From assembly GCA_937951685.1 (NCBI GenBank), contig CALFBG010000003.1, positions 1 to 64,000 of the forward strand: a DNA stretch of 64,000 bases, read 5' to 3'. Shown piece after piece: positions 40,118 to 49,600 of this stretch. The position numbers were made by a program, and so were the translations under genes. Under the pieces are notes generated by a model. That model was not told the DNA's origin, did not search any database, and saw only the letters and a list, made by a program, of their open reading frames with translations. Source of the stretch: an uncultured Saprospiraceae bacterium (lineage in GTDB: Bacteria; Bacteroidota; Bacteroidia; Chitinophagales; Saprospiraceae). Every line of letters starts with the position of its first letter. Positions within the stretch are counted from its first letter, which is position 1.

Positions 40118-43100
40118 CTACACTTCCTCGTACGCCACCACTTCCACAATCGGCATCTCCACAAAAAAGTCCGTACCCACATTCGGCTCCGTTTGGAAAT
40201 AAATACTACCATCAACCGCTTCGATAATATTTTTAGAAATAGCTAAACCTAAGCCCGTTCCAGAATTTTTAGTCGTGAAATTAGGGACAAATACTTTCTC
40301 TTGCTTGTCCAACGGAATGCCCGTTCCATTATCACTCACCTTAATAATCGCTAATTGATCTTTGCGGTACAAGTGGATTTCCACCAAGCCTTTGCGACCA
40401 TCGGGAATCGCCTGCAAAGCATTTTTAATCAAATTGTTGAACACGCGCATGAGGTGATTCTTATCCGCAAATACCTGATAGCTTTCCTCCGGTAAATAAA
40501 GTTTTAATTCTGAACGTTCGTCGCCTTCACTAAATAAATCGTACACCGAACTAACTAAAGTGTTAATTACAAATTGCTGATTTTCGGCTCGTGGCATCTT
40601 GGCAAAATTGGAAAACTCTGAGGCAATCGCTGCCAAATTATCAATCTGTTCAATCAGCGTAACCGATACTTTTTTTAGCAATGGTTCGATGTTGTCGGGA
40701 TTCGCTCGGTAAGCGTGTTGCAAATATTGGATGCTGAGCTTCATCGGCGTCAGCGGATTTTTGATTTCGTGAGCTACTTGTTTCGCCATCTCTCGCCAAG
40801 CACCTTCTCGCTCCGATTGGGCAAGCATCTTAGCACTTTCTTCCAACTTTCTAATCATGTTATTATACTCGGAAATAAGCGCGCCCAGCTCGTCTTTGTT
40901 TTTCCACTCCAAGGGTTCGTTGCGTTTCCCTAGTTTGAATTGTTTTAGCTTTTCGCCAATCACACCAATCGGTCGGGTAATCGAATTGGCGACTACGATG
41001 GCAATTCCTCCGGCAATTAGCAACAAGAAAACATAAACGTTCATCAAGGTACTCATGAATGCACTGATGTTGTTTCTCAAGTCTCTTTGCTTTGAATAAT
41101 AAGGCATGCCCATGTAAGCAATCGTTTTATCCTTACCATCCTTCATTTTAATGTTGATCGGAATGTAAGAGGACTTGTATGCTAACTCCCCAACACTTTC
41201 TTTTTCTTGAATGTATTCGGGGACTTTTTCTCTGGATAATTTATAAAAAGCAATCGCATCCATCTGTGGCATCAGAATGCCTTTGTCAATAATGTCTTCT
41301 TCGGAAGAGTGAATCAAGCGTCCCCGCAAATCATAAAGGTTGATGTCTAGTCGGTGGATTTGAGAAAGTGGTTTTACTAATTCTTCTAATAAAATCGTTG
41401 AATCTTTCAAGTAGGCTTCCATACTCATATTCTGAATCTCAAAATTAGTATTCGTGAGGACAGAAGTGGTCTTTCGCGCTAGTCGTTTGTAGTGGTAATT
41501 CTCCGTTTGATTTTTAAAGAAAAAGATCGTTACAAAACCAATAATAAAAAAGGAAACGAGAATAGACGAAATAACGGACCATTGAATTTTTCCTTTCAAC
41601 GATGGACTTTTGCTAAACGAAAAGTTGAAGGCATTCGGTAAGAATGGATAAAAAGTATTTAGGATAGAAAAGAGAACCACCGTAATAATTAGAATCCCAA
41701 AGATGTACGAAAATAAAGAAATCGCTTTGATAAAAGTTTCTGTGTCGCGACCAATAACTACGATGATATCGGTATCTAAATCCGACCGGTAGGTCAATTC
41801 CGTCCAAGGTTTTTCGATAATTTCCTTGCGCTCTCCGGGCGCAATTTTAATGTCTTCATTCAGATACGGACCGTAAGTTTGTCCTTGCCCGTCTAGCCGT
41901 TGAAATTTCTTGTAGATGGCATAATCGTAATTGGCAATATTTTTTAAATTCTTATAAGGTTGATCTACTAAGAGTTCGGTGTATACTTTGGACTGCTCTC
42001 TTTTTTCACGTTGAAACTCTAGGTAAACGCGGTTGTGATTGTCTTCGCTTTCCGCAAACGGTAATTTCAAAAAGTAAGAAAATGCTTTTTGATTGTCTGT
42101 CCAAAAATAGAGACCATCAAGCTTAGTTGGTTTGGCATCGGTTAATCTTTGCTGCAAACTTTTCATCTCATTGCGCTGCGCTTCCGTAATGGAAGGATTG
42201 CGTAAATTGTTGAGATGAACTTTATAAGTATAATTGTAAAATAAATAGTCATTCCCCGTATAAATATTCTTAATGCGCTCATCAATTGAATCCATGCTGG
42301 GGGCGAAGTCGTGCGGCGTATTGCGAATTTCTTCGCGAATAAATTTATCCGCTCGGATAGACGTTTGCAAATCCTGAAATCCAACCACGGCAATACTATC
42401 TTGTAATTCCGCTAAGGTTTTTGCGTAAGAAAAACGATTGAGGCGTTCTTTGTAGGCATTGTATTTAAATAATAAAATAGAAGGAAAGGCAGAAAGAATC
42501 ACCATCCAAATCGCCAACCAGGTGAAAGACATATGTCGGTTGTCGACGAATAAATCAAAAATCAAAATGAAAACGAAGGCAATCAAAATGAGATAGATTG
42601 GTGGCAACAATAAATTACTCATCCATAAAACAGGAAAAGCCAATAAAGAGGCAATACCCAACGCAGCCAGTCGTTCGTTGCGGTTGAATCCAATTTTTAC
42701 AATGGTCAACATCATCCGGTGACTGAAAATAAATAAGGCAATGAGCAAAATAATAACGCCAATAATGGCAATCAAACTTGAAACGTTGAGGTTAAAAACG
42801 TAATCAAAATCAAAAACGATCTCCGTTCCAATGACCAAACTCTTAAAGACGTTGACAATCATCAAAATACCAATCAAAATCGAAAAGTAATTAAGGGTCG
42901 TCAAGCTAAAACGGACGGGCTTGGATAAATGCTGAAAGGAACGAATGGGAAAGCGTTGATGAAAAAAGATCATCATCCACAGCAATAAGAAAATATTGAT
43001 CAATAAATCGCCCAAAGAATTACTCAGCGAAGTATTAAACAAGTTTTTCGAAAAAATACTGATGTCTTCAAACTTACCCGTAAAATCAATGAGGATACTG

Positions 43101-43870
43101 ATGTAACGCAAGCCAAATACCGTCACCATCAAAAATAATGCGCCGAGCCATGGTCGACCCGCTTCTGCGATTCGTTTCGCCTGACTATTGAGCAATACGG
43201 CTAAAAGAATAAAACTGATCAAGTACAAACAAAAAATGCCACCTAGATAACGGCGGTTCTTTAATTGACCTTCAAATTCTAAATAAAAAGCAGGACTACC
43301 ACTAGCATTCTGAATCACATTTTCAGTGACTTGCTTGGTCGGATTGATATTGGTCGGGATGTATTGTCCGGCACTAAACCGGTCTTTGAGATAATCACTC
43401 TTAATGCTATAGTTAGCCTTGATCGGAATCAAAGCGGTTAAATCTACATTTCCTAATTTGGTCGCTCGATACTGATCTTTCAAACAATAGTAAAAACCAT
43501 TGTGCAATTGAATAAGACCAGTCGTAAATCGAATTGAATCTAATTTGAAGGCCGCTAAATTATTGGACCAAAAAAGGAGAGAATCGTTTTTGGAAGCGAA
43601 AATGGTAAAGGGTGCTTTCGCCAATTGATTGCGCAGTTTAAAATTTTCGTCAAGGTCTTCTTTCGGAATCTCTTCCTGTAAAAGCGCATTGAGTAAAGCC
43701 TGATCCGCAAAGATTCCTTTCACTTTAGTCTCCTGAGTTTGGAGATAATGCGTGATTTCCTTACCATAGTTGGTAATGTTGGCAGATTGCTTATAAAAAA
43801 AATCTACTCCAATCGTAATACTGAATAGTACAGTAAAAAAAAGCAGTAAGTACTTTTGTTGTCGAGACAT
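40118..43870 (-). CDS. Large multi-span sensor histidine kinase (NtrY-like core)
   Basis: 1250 residues. One N-terminal membrane helix, a first extracytoplasmic region (to about 205), then about seven membrane helices (about 210-490), a second outer region (to about 690), a membrane helix, another at about 765-790, a third outer region (to about 950), a last membrane helix followed by HAMP (about 985-1035), HisKA with His1034 (QVAHEIKNPLTPMKLS) and HATPase (DNGTGIPLDKQ, GTGLGLAISKNII). HAMP-HEIKNPLTP resembles NtrY. Three separate outer regions in one kinase is unusual. No response regulator is adjacent. Upstream promoter not identified. Confidence 0.9.
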   Translation of the reverse strand: MSRQQKYLLLFFTVLFSITIGVDFFYKQSANITNYGKEITHYLQTQETKVKGIFADQALLNALLQEEIPKEDLDENFKLRNQLAKAPFTIFASKNDSLLFWSNNLAAFKLDSIRFTTGLIQLHNGFYYCLKDQYRATKLGNVDLTALIPIKANYSIKSDYLKDRFSAGQYIPTNINPTKQVTENVIQNASGSPAFYLEFEGQLKNRRYLGGIFCLYLISFILLAVLLNSQAKRIAEAGRPWLGALFLMVTVFGLRYISILIDFTGKFEDISIFSKNLFNTSLSNSLGDLLINIFLLLWMMIFFHQRFPIRSFQHLSKPVRFSLTTLNYFSILIGILMIVNVFKSLVIGTEIVFDFDYVFNLNVSSLIAIIGVIILLIALFIFSHRMMLTIVKIGFNRNERLAALGIASLLAFPVLWMSNLLLPPIYLILIAFVFILIFDLFVDNRHMSFTWLAIWMVILSAFPSILLFKYNAYKERLNRFSYAKTLAELQDSIAVVGFQDLQTSIRADKFIREEIRNTPHDFAPSMDSIDERIKNIYTGNDYLFYNYTYKVHLNNLRNPSITEAQRNEMKSLQQRLTDAKPTKLDGLYFWTDNQKAFSYFLKLPFAESEDNHNRVYLEFQREKREQSKVYTELLVDQPYKNLKNIANYDYAIYKKFQRLDGQGQTYGPYLNEDIKIAPGERKEIIEKPWTELTYRSDLDTDIIVVIGRDTETFIKAISLFSYIFGILIITVVLFSILNTFYPFLPNAFNFSFSKSPSLKGKIQWSVISSILVSFFIIGFVTIFFFKNQTENYHYKRLARKTTSVLTNTNFEIQNMSMEAYLKDSTILLEELVKPLSQIHRLDINLYDLRGRLIHSSEEDIIDKGILMPQMDAIAFYKLSREKVPEYIQEKESVGELAYKSSYIPINIKMKDGKDKTIAYMGMPYYSKQRDLRNNISAFMSTLMNVYVFLLLIAGGIAIVVANSITRPIGVIGEKLKQFKLGKRNEPLEWKNKDELGALISEYNNMIRKLEESAKMLAQSEREGAWREMAKQVAHEIKNPLTPMKLSIQYLQHAYRANPDNIEPLLKKVSVTLIEQIDNLAAIASEFSNFAKMPRAENQQFVINTLVSSVYDLFSEGDERSELKLYLPEESYQVFADKNHLMRVFNNLIKNALQAIPDGRKGLVEIHLYRKDQLAIIKVSDNGTGIPLDKQEKVFVPNFTTKNSGTGLGLAISKNIIEAVDGSIYFQTEPNVGTDFFVEMPIVEVVAYEEV

Positions 43871-44665
43871 CGTGTGCTTATGAGTTACAAATCGGTCTTT
43901 TGGGGTGCTCTGGTGCTAAAGTCGTTTAAAAAAAGTTGAAGATTATAACTATCCGCAACGTAGCATTTAGTACCGCTAAGCCAAAAATGTTACGCGGTTG
44001 CGTAACGGTGGTAAAGTACAAAATTTACGGCGAACCAATTGTAGCCTATCTGTAGCCATACGCTTGGCAAGTCAATCTACTTAAGTAATTTAAAACAATT
44101 ATAATTATTGCAAATTTGTATCCAAAAAAAGAAAAATGGAAGCTGTTTTAAAAAGGAACTTAAGAACCGAACCTGCTCCTTGCTTAGGCAAGCATAAAGC
44201 TAGGGCAATCAGGATAGCGCTTTTCTGCGTTTTGTAGTCGTAACGGTGCAAACAAGAAAAGCTGAGGTGCTGATTGCCAGTGATTTATTGCTGCTGCTGA
44301 GCTTAGTACATTGTGTGCTAAGTAGCGGTAGGTTTTTAAATCTATCTTAATAATATTTTAATAACTCCCCCTGCGCTCTAAATAAGATGGAATTCGGCAC
44401 GTGGTTTATTTTATCCAAGCACTTCGGCAAGTTCACATCATAATTTTCCTTAATATACTGCTTTTTGACCTGTTTTGCCACAATCTGGATTGAAAATTGA
44501 ACGATTAAGGTCAAGTTTGGGGTTAAGTTAAAATAAGTAAGGAAGTGACTAAAAGCCAATTCACACCCCACGCTTAAGAAAAATTGAATACATTTGGGTA
44601 AAGAATACATCATTCGCAAGGTCGATGGCACGCTCATCGGAGCCACGGCGAGCGTATAAAAATAA
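43871..44665. other. Intergenic region between the large kinase and rnpB
   Basis: 795 nt. Contains a small perfect stem (GTTACGC/GCGTAAC, 43989-44006), a degenerate copy of the dispersed repeat (44139 to about 44340) and a minus-strand open frame (44347-44646, 99 codons) that I do not accept as a gene. No clear rnpB promoter box was found. Confidence 0.5.
44139..44340. repeat. Degenerate copy of the dispersed inverted-repeat element
   Basis: The left end GAAGCTGTTTTAAAAA (44139-44154) matches the family end with one change. An inner segment at about 44252-44280 (AAGAAAAGCTGAGGTGCTGA) resembles the reverse complement of about 63150-63175 in the best copy. The right end is unclear, near a GTTTTTAAAT at about 44332. 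Orientation is inverted relative to the 63098 copy. Confidence 0.45.
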
Positions 44666-45093
44666 AACAGCGGACTATTCTATCGCGGTTTTATGTCTTC
44701 GGGCATAAAAATGAGGAAAGTCCGGACAACGTAGAGCACCACACCATTTAACGAATGGGGTTTTGCCTTCGGGCAAAATACAGCAAGTGTCGCAGAAAAT
44801 AACCGCCGCTTTCTCAGGAAGGAGGTAAGGGTGAAAACGTGTGGTAAGAGCACACGCTTTGGCTTGGTAACAAGTCGAGGGGATAAACCTTGTGGGTTGA
44901 AATGCCACGTACATCTCGATGCTGATTTTTTCAGCTTTAAGCTGCTCGTTTAATTAGATTACCCTCGTGGTAATCAGTCGGGAGGGGTAGGCAGATAGAC
45001 TTCGTTTGTGAAAACGAGGCTAGATAAATGATAGAACTTTGTAGCTCGTCTGACGAGCTGTGAAGACAGAATCCGGCTTATCGGTCCGCTGTT
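44666..45093 (+). ncRNA. rnpB: RNase P RNA (bacterial type A)
   Basis: The catalytic RNA of RNase P, which removes tRNA 5-prime leaders. Helix P1 forms between AACAGCGGAC (44666-44675) and GTCCGCTGTT (45084-45093). The universally conserved GAGGAAAGTCCGGA is at 44713-44726 and its partner ACAGAATCCGGCTTAT at 45066-45081. GGTAAGAGCAC is also present. Two stems are capped by CTTCGG. The T-run straight after P1 (45092-45099) can serve as terminator. Length about 428 nt, normal for the class. An open frame on the minus strand inside it (44675-44914) is not a gene. Confidence 0.95.
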
Positions 45094-45101
45094 TTTTTTA
45101 T

Positions 45102-45443
45102 GAAGTTGCTTAATACACTATAATCTAAAGTACGTAACATTTTGAACAGGTCTTTTTATCCTACTCGTTCGTCTTGTCCTCGTTATGATAGCTAAGGCTA
45201 TCCAAACTCCGGGCATTCCTCGATTAGAATAAAAATTCAACGCTCAAAACATCAATGAACTTAAATTCTTATATAATGCTAAAAGCAGTTGCGAAGCAGC
45301 GTTTTTTGTTCAGGCCTGCCTCTGCCGGCAGGCAGGTTGAAGCTTTTTTGGGAGTTCGTAGCAGCGCTACGGAGGATGAAAAAGCTAAAAAGTTGGACAA
45401 AAAGATCAATTCGTAAACTTTTTTGGAGTTTTTAAACAGCTTC
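45102..45443. repeat. Dispersed inverted-repeat element, long copy (342 bp)
   Basis: Ends GAAGTTGCTTAA (45102-45113) and TTAAACAGCTTC (45432-45443) are inverted with two mismatches. The inside contains several hairpins: GATAGC-TAAG-GCTATC near 45190, a CCTGCC/GGCAGG palindrome near 45320 and GTAGC-AGC-GCTAC near 45360. The segment CGGAGGATGAAAAAGCT and AAAAAGATCAATTCGTAAAC (45399-45418) link it to the copies at 63098 and 33199. It begins 9 nt after the rnpB P1 helix. Confidence 0.65.
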
Positions 45444-45729
45444 AGTATTATAGCGGCTATGGTTTATCGTCTTATTTTTGCAAATATAAATAGACTCTCT
45501 TTAATATTCGTTTTTCGAGACAGAAAACTTAGTCCTCCGCAGGATTAGCATAAAACTTTTTAAAGGCGCTTTAACTGAATACTTTGTAATTTCGCTAGAA
45601 GCAAATTGACACTTTCTTCGGTAATGCGCTCCGCTATTTTCTACCATGATCTTTCTACAAGTTCCGATCTTCATCGACTATTGCAAAATATAATCCAAAC
45701 ATAGAAATTGTTTTAAAATTTCTCGTCAA

Positions 45730-45759
45730 TTGTTCTTTATAAAAGAAGCGCTATCTTTG
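45730..45759 (+). promoter_or_regulatory. Promoter of the yigZ-family gene
   Basis: TTG (45730-45732), exactly 19 nt, then TATCTTTG (45752-45759): a full match to the Bacteroidota housekeeping promoter. Confidence 0.75.
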
Positions 45760-45874
45760 TTTCTTCAAAGATCGGATGTATAGCGATAAACTGTTGTTAA
45801 TAGCTCGTCAACGATTGTTAATGAGCTGTTAAGCCCTTAGCCGAATGTCTAGTATCAAAAGTTATTGTAAAACC

Positions 45875-46528
45875 ATGGAAGATAGTTATCAAACTTTAGC
45901 AGAACCGGCCTTCGGAGATTTTCGGGATCGAGCCAGTAAATTCTTAGCTTATGCTTATCCCGTTTACACGGAAGAAGCGTGGCAAGCCGCAATAGCTGAA
46001 GTCAAAAAATTACATCCTAAGGCACGCCATTTTTGCTACGCGTATCGACTTGGTTTGGATAATCAACAGTTTCGTGCCAACGACGACGGCGAACCTTCGG
46101 GTACTGCTGGTCGCCCTATTTTAGGGCAGATTGATAGTTTTAGTTTGACGAATGTGATTGTCATTGTCGTACGCTATTTTGGCGGAACGAAGCTAGGCAC
46201 CTCTGGTTTGATCAATGCTTATCGACAAGCTACCATTGAAGCTTTCGAAGCCGCAACGATTATCCAAAAAACTGTCGAAGATGTGTTTCGTATTAATTTT
46301 GAGTACGCCATTATGAGTGAAGTGATGAATGCTGTCAAGCAGCAAAATTTAAACGTTTTGACGCAAGTCTTTGAAACGGAGGCTTATTTAGAATTTGCCA
46401 TTCGACAAAGTGAAAAAGAAGATTGTCTCACCCAACTCCGTGCAAACATCGCAAAAGTACGAATTGCTGAACTTCCTAAATTGGAACGGATCGAAGGCTT
46501 GGAGATTAAGTATCTATACACAAGGTAA
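45875..46528 (+). CDS. yigZ: YigZ/IMPACT family protein
   Basis: 217 residues from the ATG at 45875; the frame also has an ATG 10 codons earlier (45845), but family members start about 20 residues before the SKF motif, which favours 45875. Signature motifs are present: SKFLAYAYPV, ARHFCYAYRLG, NDDGEPSGTAGRPIL and VVRYFGGTKLGTSGLINAYR. The family is related to eukaryotic IMPACT; members are small cytoplasmic proteins suspected to act in translation or stress, with no agreed reaction. Own promoter upstream; bidirectional terminator downstream. Confidence 0.9.
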   Translation: MEDSYQTLAEPAFGDFRDRASKFLAYAYPVYTEEAWQAAIAEVKKLHPKARHFCYAYRLGLDNQQFRANDDGEPSGTAGRPILGQIDSFSLTNVIVIVVRYFGGTKLGTSGLINAYRQATIEAFEAATIIQKTVEDVFRINFEYAIMSEVMNAVKQQNLNVLTQVFETEAYLEFAIRQSEKEDCLTQLRANIAKVRIAELPKLERIEGLEIKYLYTR

Positions 46529-46564
46529 GTAAGCGTTCAACCCCATCTCTTTACGACCAATGCA

Positions 46565-46598
46565 ATGCGGCGCAGTAGCAATAGCCACTGCGCCGCAT
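46565..46598. terminator. Bidirectional terminator-like hairpin
   Basis: ATGCGGCGCAGT (46565-46576) pairs perfectly with ACTGCGCCGCAT (46587-46598), a strong 12-bp GC-rich stem. It lies between the convergent yigZ-family gene and the PKD-repeat gene, and can serve both. The U-tracts are modest on either strand. Confidence 0.75.
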
Positions 46599-46606
46599 AA
46601 TTTGTA

Positions 46607-46632
46607 AGCTTTATAAAAAAGCTTTATAAAAA
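46607..46632. repeat. Short tandem repeat (2 x 13 bp)
   Basis: AGCTTTATAAAAA occurs twice in direct tandem between the terminator hairpin and the stop of the minus-strand PKD gene. Probably replication slippage; no function is suggested. Confidence 0.6.
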
Positions 46633-46640
46633 ATAGGTGT

Positions 46641-49600
46641 TTACCTCAGTAAAGTAACATCTCCTTTTTTTATAATCACTTCTCCGTCTAGTTTACAAGG
46701 TGCTTCAATGACGTAAATGTAAACGCCTACATCTGCATCTCTACCTTTTCTTCGACCATCCCAGCCTTCGTTAATGTCGCTCGTTTCCCACATCAAACCT
46801 CCCCAACGATCGTAGATTCTGAAGCTATTAATTTCAAAAATAGAATTAGAGAACATTCTCAAAACATCGTTGAAACCATCGTCATTCGGTGAAAAAGCAT
46901 TAGGCATCTCAATTAAGTCATCTGGACACGCAGATAATTCTCTGAGTAACACACTATCCGTCGACGTACAGAACGAATTGAGGTCCGTTACGGTAACGTA
47001 ATAAGTCATATTCGTATCCACTTCGGTAACCGTCGGATTCGGACAGTTCCAGCAAGATAAGTTCGTAATTGGCGACCATTGATAATCATAATTACTATTA
47101 CCATTCACGGCGACACTTAAATCAATCGTACTACCTGGGAAAAATTCATATACCCGATTCAATACCAAATCTGGTTGCTCTAACACCGTTACCGTTACCG
47201 TTGTACTGTCCGGTGGACAAGTAGCCGAGCCACCTAAGACAACATAATCGGTTGTCGTCGTTGGACTTGCTGTCGGCGTCGCAATAAAGGGATCAGACAG
47301 CGTTTCCGAAGGACTCCAGATATAGTAATCTACATTTCCGTAAGCCTCTAATTGTATGGTATCTCCTACGCAGATCGTTACATCATCTCCATCTATTTCT
47401 GGCGAAGCCAGTACTCGAATGTATTCCATTTTCGTAAGGGTATCAATACAATTTCCATTATCAATAATAAGTTGCACATCAAATTCCCCGATCGCATCGT
47501 AATCCACTACTGGATTCAAGTCGCTACTGGTACCCGGTTGCCCCTGCTCAAAAGTCCAGTCTACATTAATAATCGGATCACCAGTATTAATCATACTTTC
47601 AAAGTTGATTGGCGCATCCGCATTACAAATATTCGTATCGGAAGCCATAAAATCGACTTCTAAATAAGAAAGGAAAATCGTATCCTGTGGATCAATTAAC
47701 TCCGTACAATCTGGGTTATCAATCTCTATAATTCTTAACAAGGGTACAAAACCATTAACCGGTGTTACGTCGTATAAATGCACTACGGTATCTCGATCAA
47801 CATCAAAGCTTGTCTTAACGTTTCCATCTCCAAAATCCCACATATAGATGTAATTCCGATCCGATTCTCCGAAGAAATTCACTTCCGCAGGAATACAATT
47901 ATCATTTACGGTATAAGTAAAATTACCAACTAAGCCTAATAAGTTTAAACTTTGAACGACGGTATCTCTGCAGCCTGCAGTTCCGCCGATTGCAATTAAG
48001 GTATCAAAATATATTCCTTTATCAATAAAGATGTGAGTAGGATTTTCTTGGTTGTCCGTACCACTTGCGTCACCATACTCCCAGATATAACTCGTTGCAC
48101 CTTGTGATTGATTAATATACTGTACCAAAGAAGGCGTACAGTTGGAGTAGGAAGAATCTACGGTAAACGCCGCAATGGTTTCTTCTACCGAGATTTCTTG
48201 ACAAGTTGTATTAACACAACCGCCAATATCCGTGACGGTCAAACAAGCCGTATAATTTCCAATCGAATAGAGATGCGTAGGATGCTCATCCATCGTACTT
48301 CCTGTATCTCCAAAGTCCCAGAAATAAGTTAAGCCATTTCCTTGGGAAAGATTCTCAAAGACTACTGGTTCTCCGGGACAAGTAAAGGTATTCGCACTAA
48401 AATTTGCCAAAGGCGCATCGATGTTAATTCCTTCGTTGACTACTAGTTCTTTCATGCATCCCCAAGTATCCGTCACTTGCAAGGTAATCGGTAAAAAGCC
48501 AACGGTATCAATGCTCACCATCGGGTTTTGCCCATTCGCTAAAGCAATCGTATCGCCAATGATCCAAGTCCAATCAATATTAGTAGCGAATAGATTTGAA
48601 CTCGTATCGGTAAAGTTGAGATTAACGGGTAAACAATCATTCAGTTGTTCCACTTCGAATCCAACGTCAATATCATTGATTCTGAATGGTCCAATCTGTG
48701 TCGTATCAGTACAACGATTAACATCCTCTACGGCCAGCGTCATATAAAACTCCCCTGCCTTTCCAAAACGAATATTAGGCTCTGCCGCTTCGTCGTCAGA
48801 AATATTAATAATACTACTTGGAGGCTTGATCCACTTCCATTTTACGATATCTACTGAATTATTCGTGATGTAAACCCGCAAAGGCAGACAGCCCATCATC
48901 GTATCGACACTGATGTTAATTTCAGGTTGTGTAATTCTTATATTTTTAGTCAGCGTATCGCTGCAATTGGTCTCAAAGTTATAAGCAATCAAGGTCACTG
49001 GATAAACCCCCGTTTGTGGGAAAACAAAAGTTGGATTATCCGCAGAAGAGGTATCCGTGGTAGTAGTGGAAACACCAAAATCCCAGAACACAGAATCCGC
49101 TCCAATCGTGTATGCTGTTAAGAAAGTTCTTTCAAAAGGTTGATCACAATCTATGACTGTACTAAATTTAGCTACCGGAGGTAAAATACAAACTACGTCC
49201 GTTTTGGAAACGAAGTTTTCACAGCCTTCGTCAAAGATTCTCAACGTCACGGTGAAACATCCAGTATCGGCATATTCGTATGTAGGGTTGGGATCAAAAG
49301 AATCAATAATCCCATCGTTATTAAAATCCCATTCGTAATCATCCACTGCTGGATTAGTATTACTAGTAAAGCTGATAATTTGACTAGAACAAGCAACGTC
49401 TGGCGTTACATCAAAGTCTACTGGGAATACTTCCCCCGCACAGATTCGATCTCCGAACGTTCTTGATGCCACACAACCTAAATCATTCGTTACTTCTACC
49501 ACGATGTCATAACATCCCGTTTCAGTAACTGTTAAAATTGGATTTTCTTGGCTTGAAGTAAAGACCGTTGCTCCGGCTTCATCCAATACCGTCCAATTCC

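Larger units (their letters stand above)
45094..45874. other. Intergenic region between rnpB and the yigZ-family gene
   Basis: About 780 nt. The first half is the dispersed element at 45102-45443. The second half carries the yigZ promoter at 45730-45759 and nothing else recognised. Confidence 0.6.

Noticed and set aside
44347-44646. 99-codon minus-strand frame before rnpB
   Set aside because: No recognisable family, no promoter box, part of it would overlap the expected rnpB promoter region, and it abuts a degenerate repeat. Codon use is not clearly wrong, so a remote chance remains.
44675-44914. 79-codon minus-strand frame
   Set aside because: It lies wholly within the RNase P RNA gene, whose conserved motifs explain the sequence.
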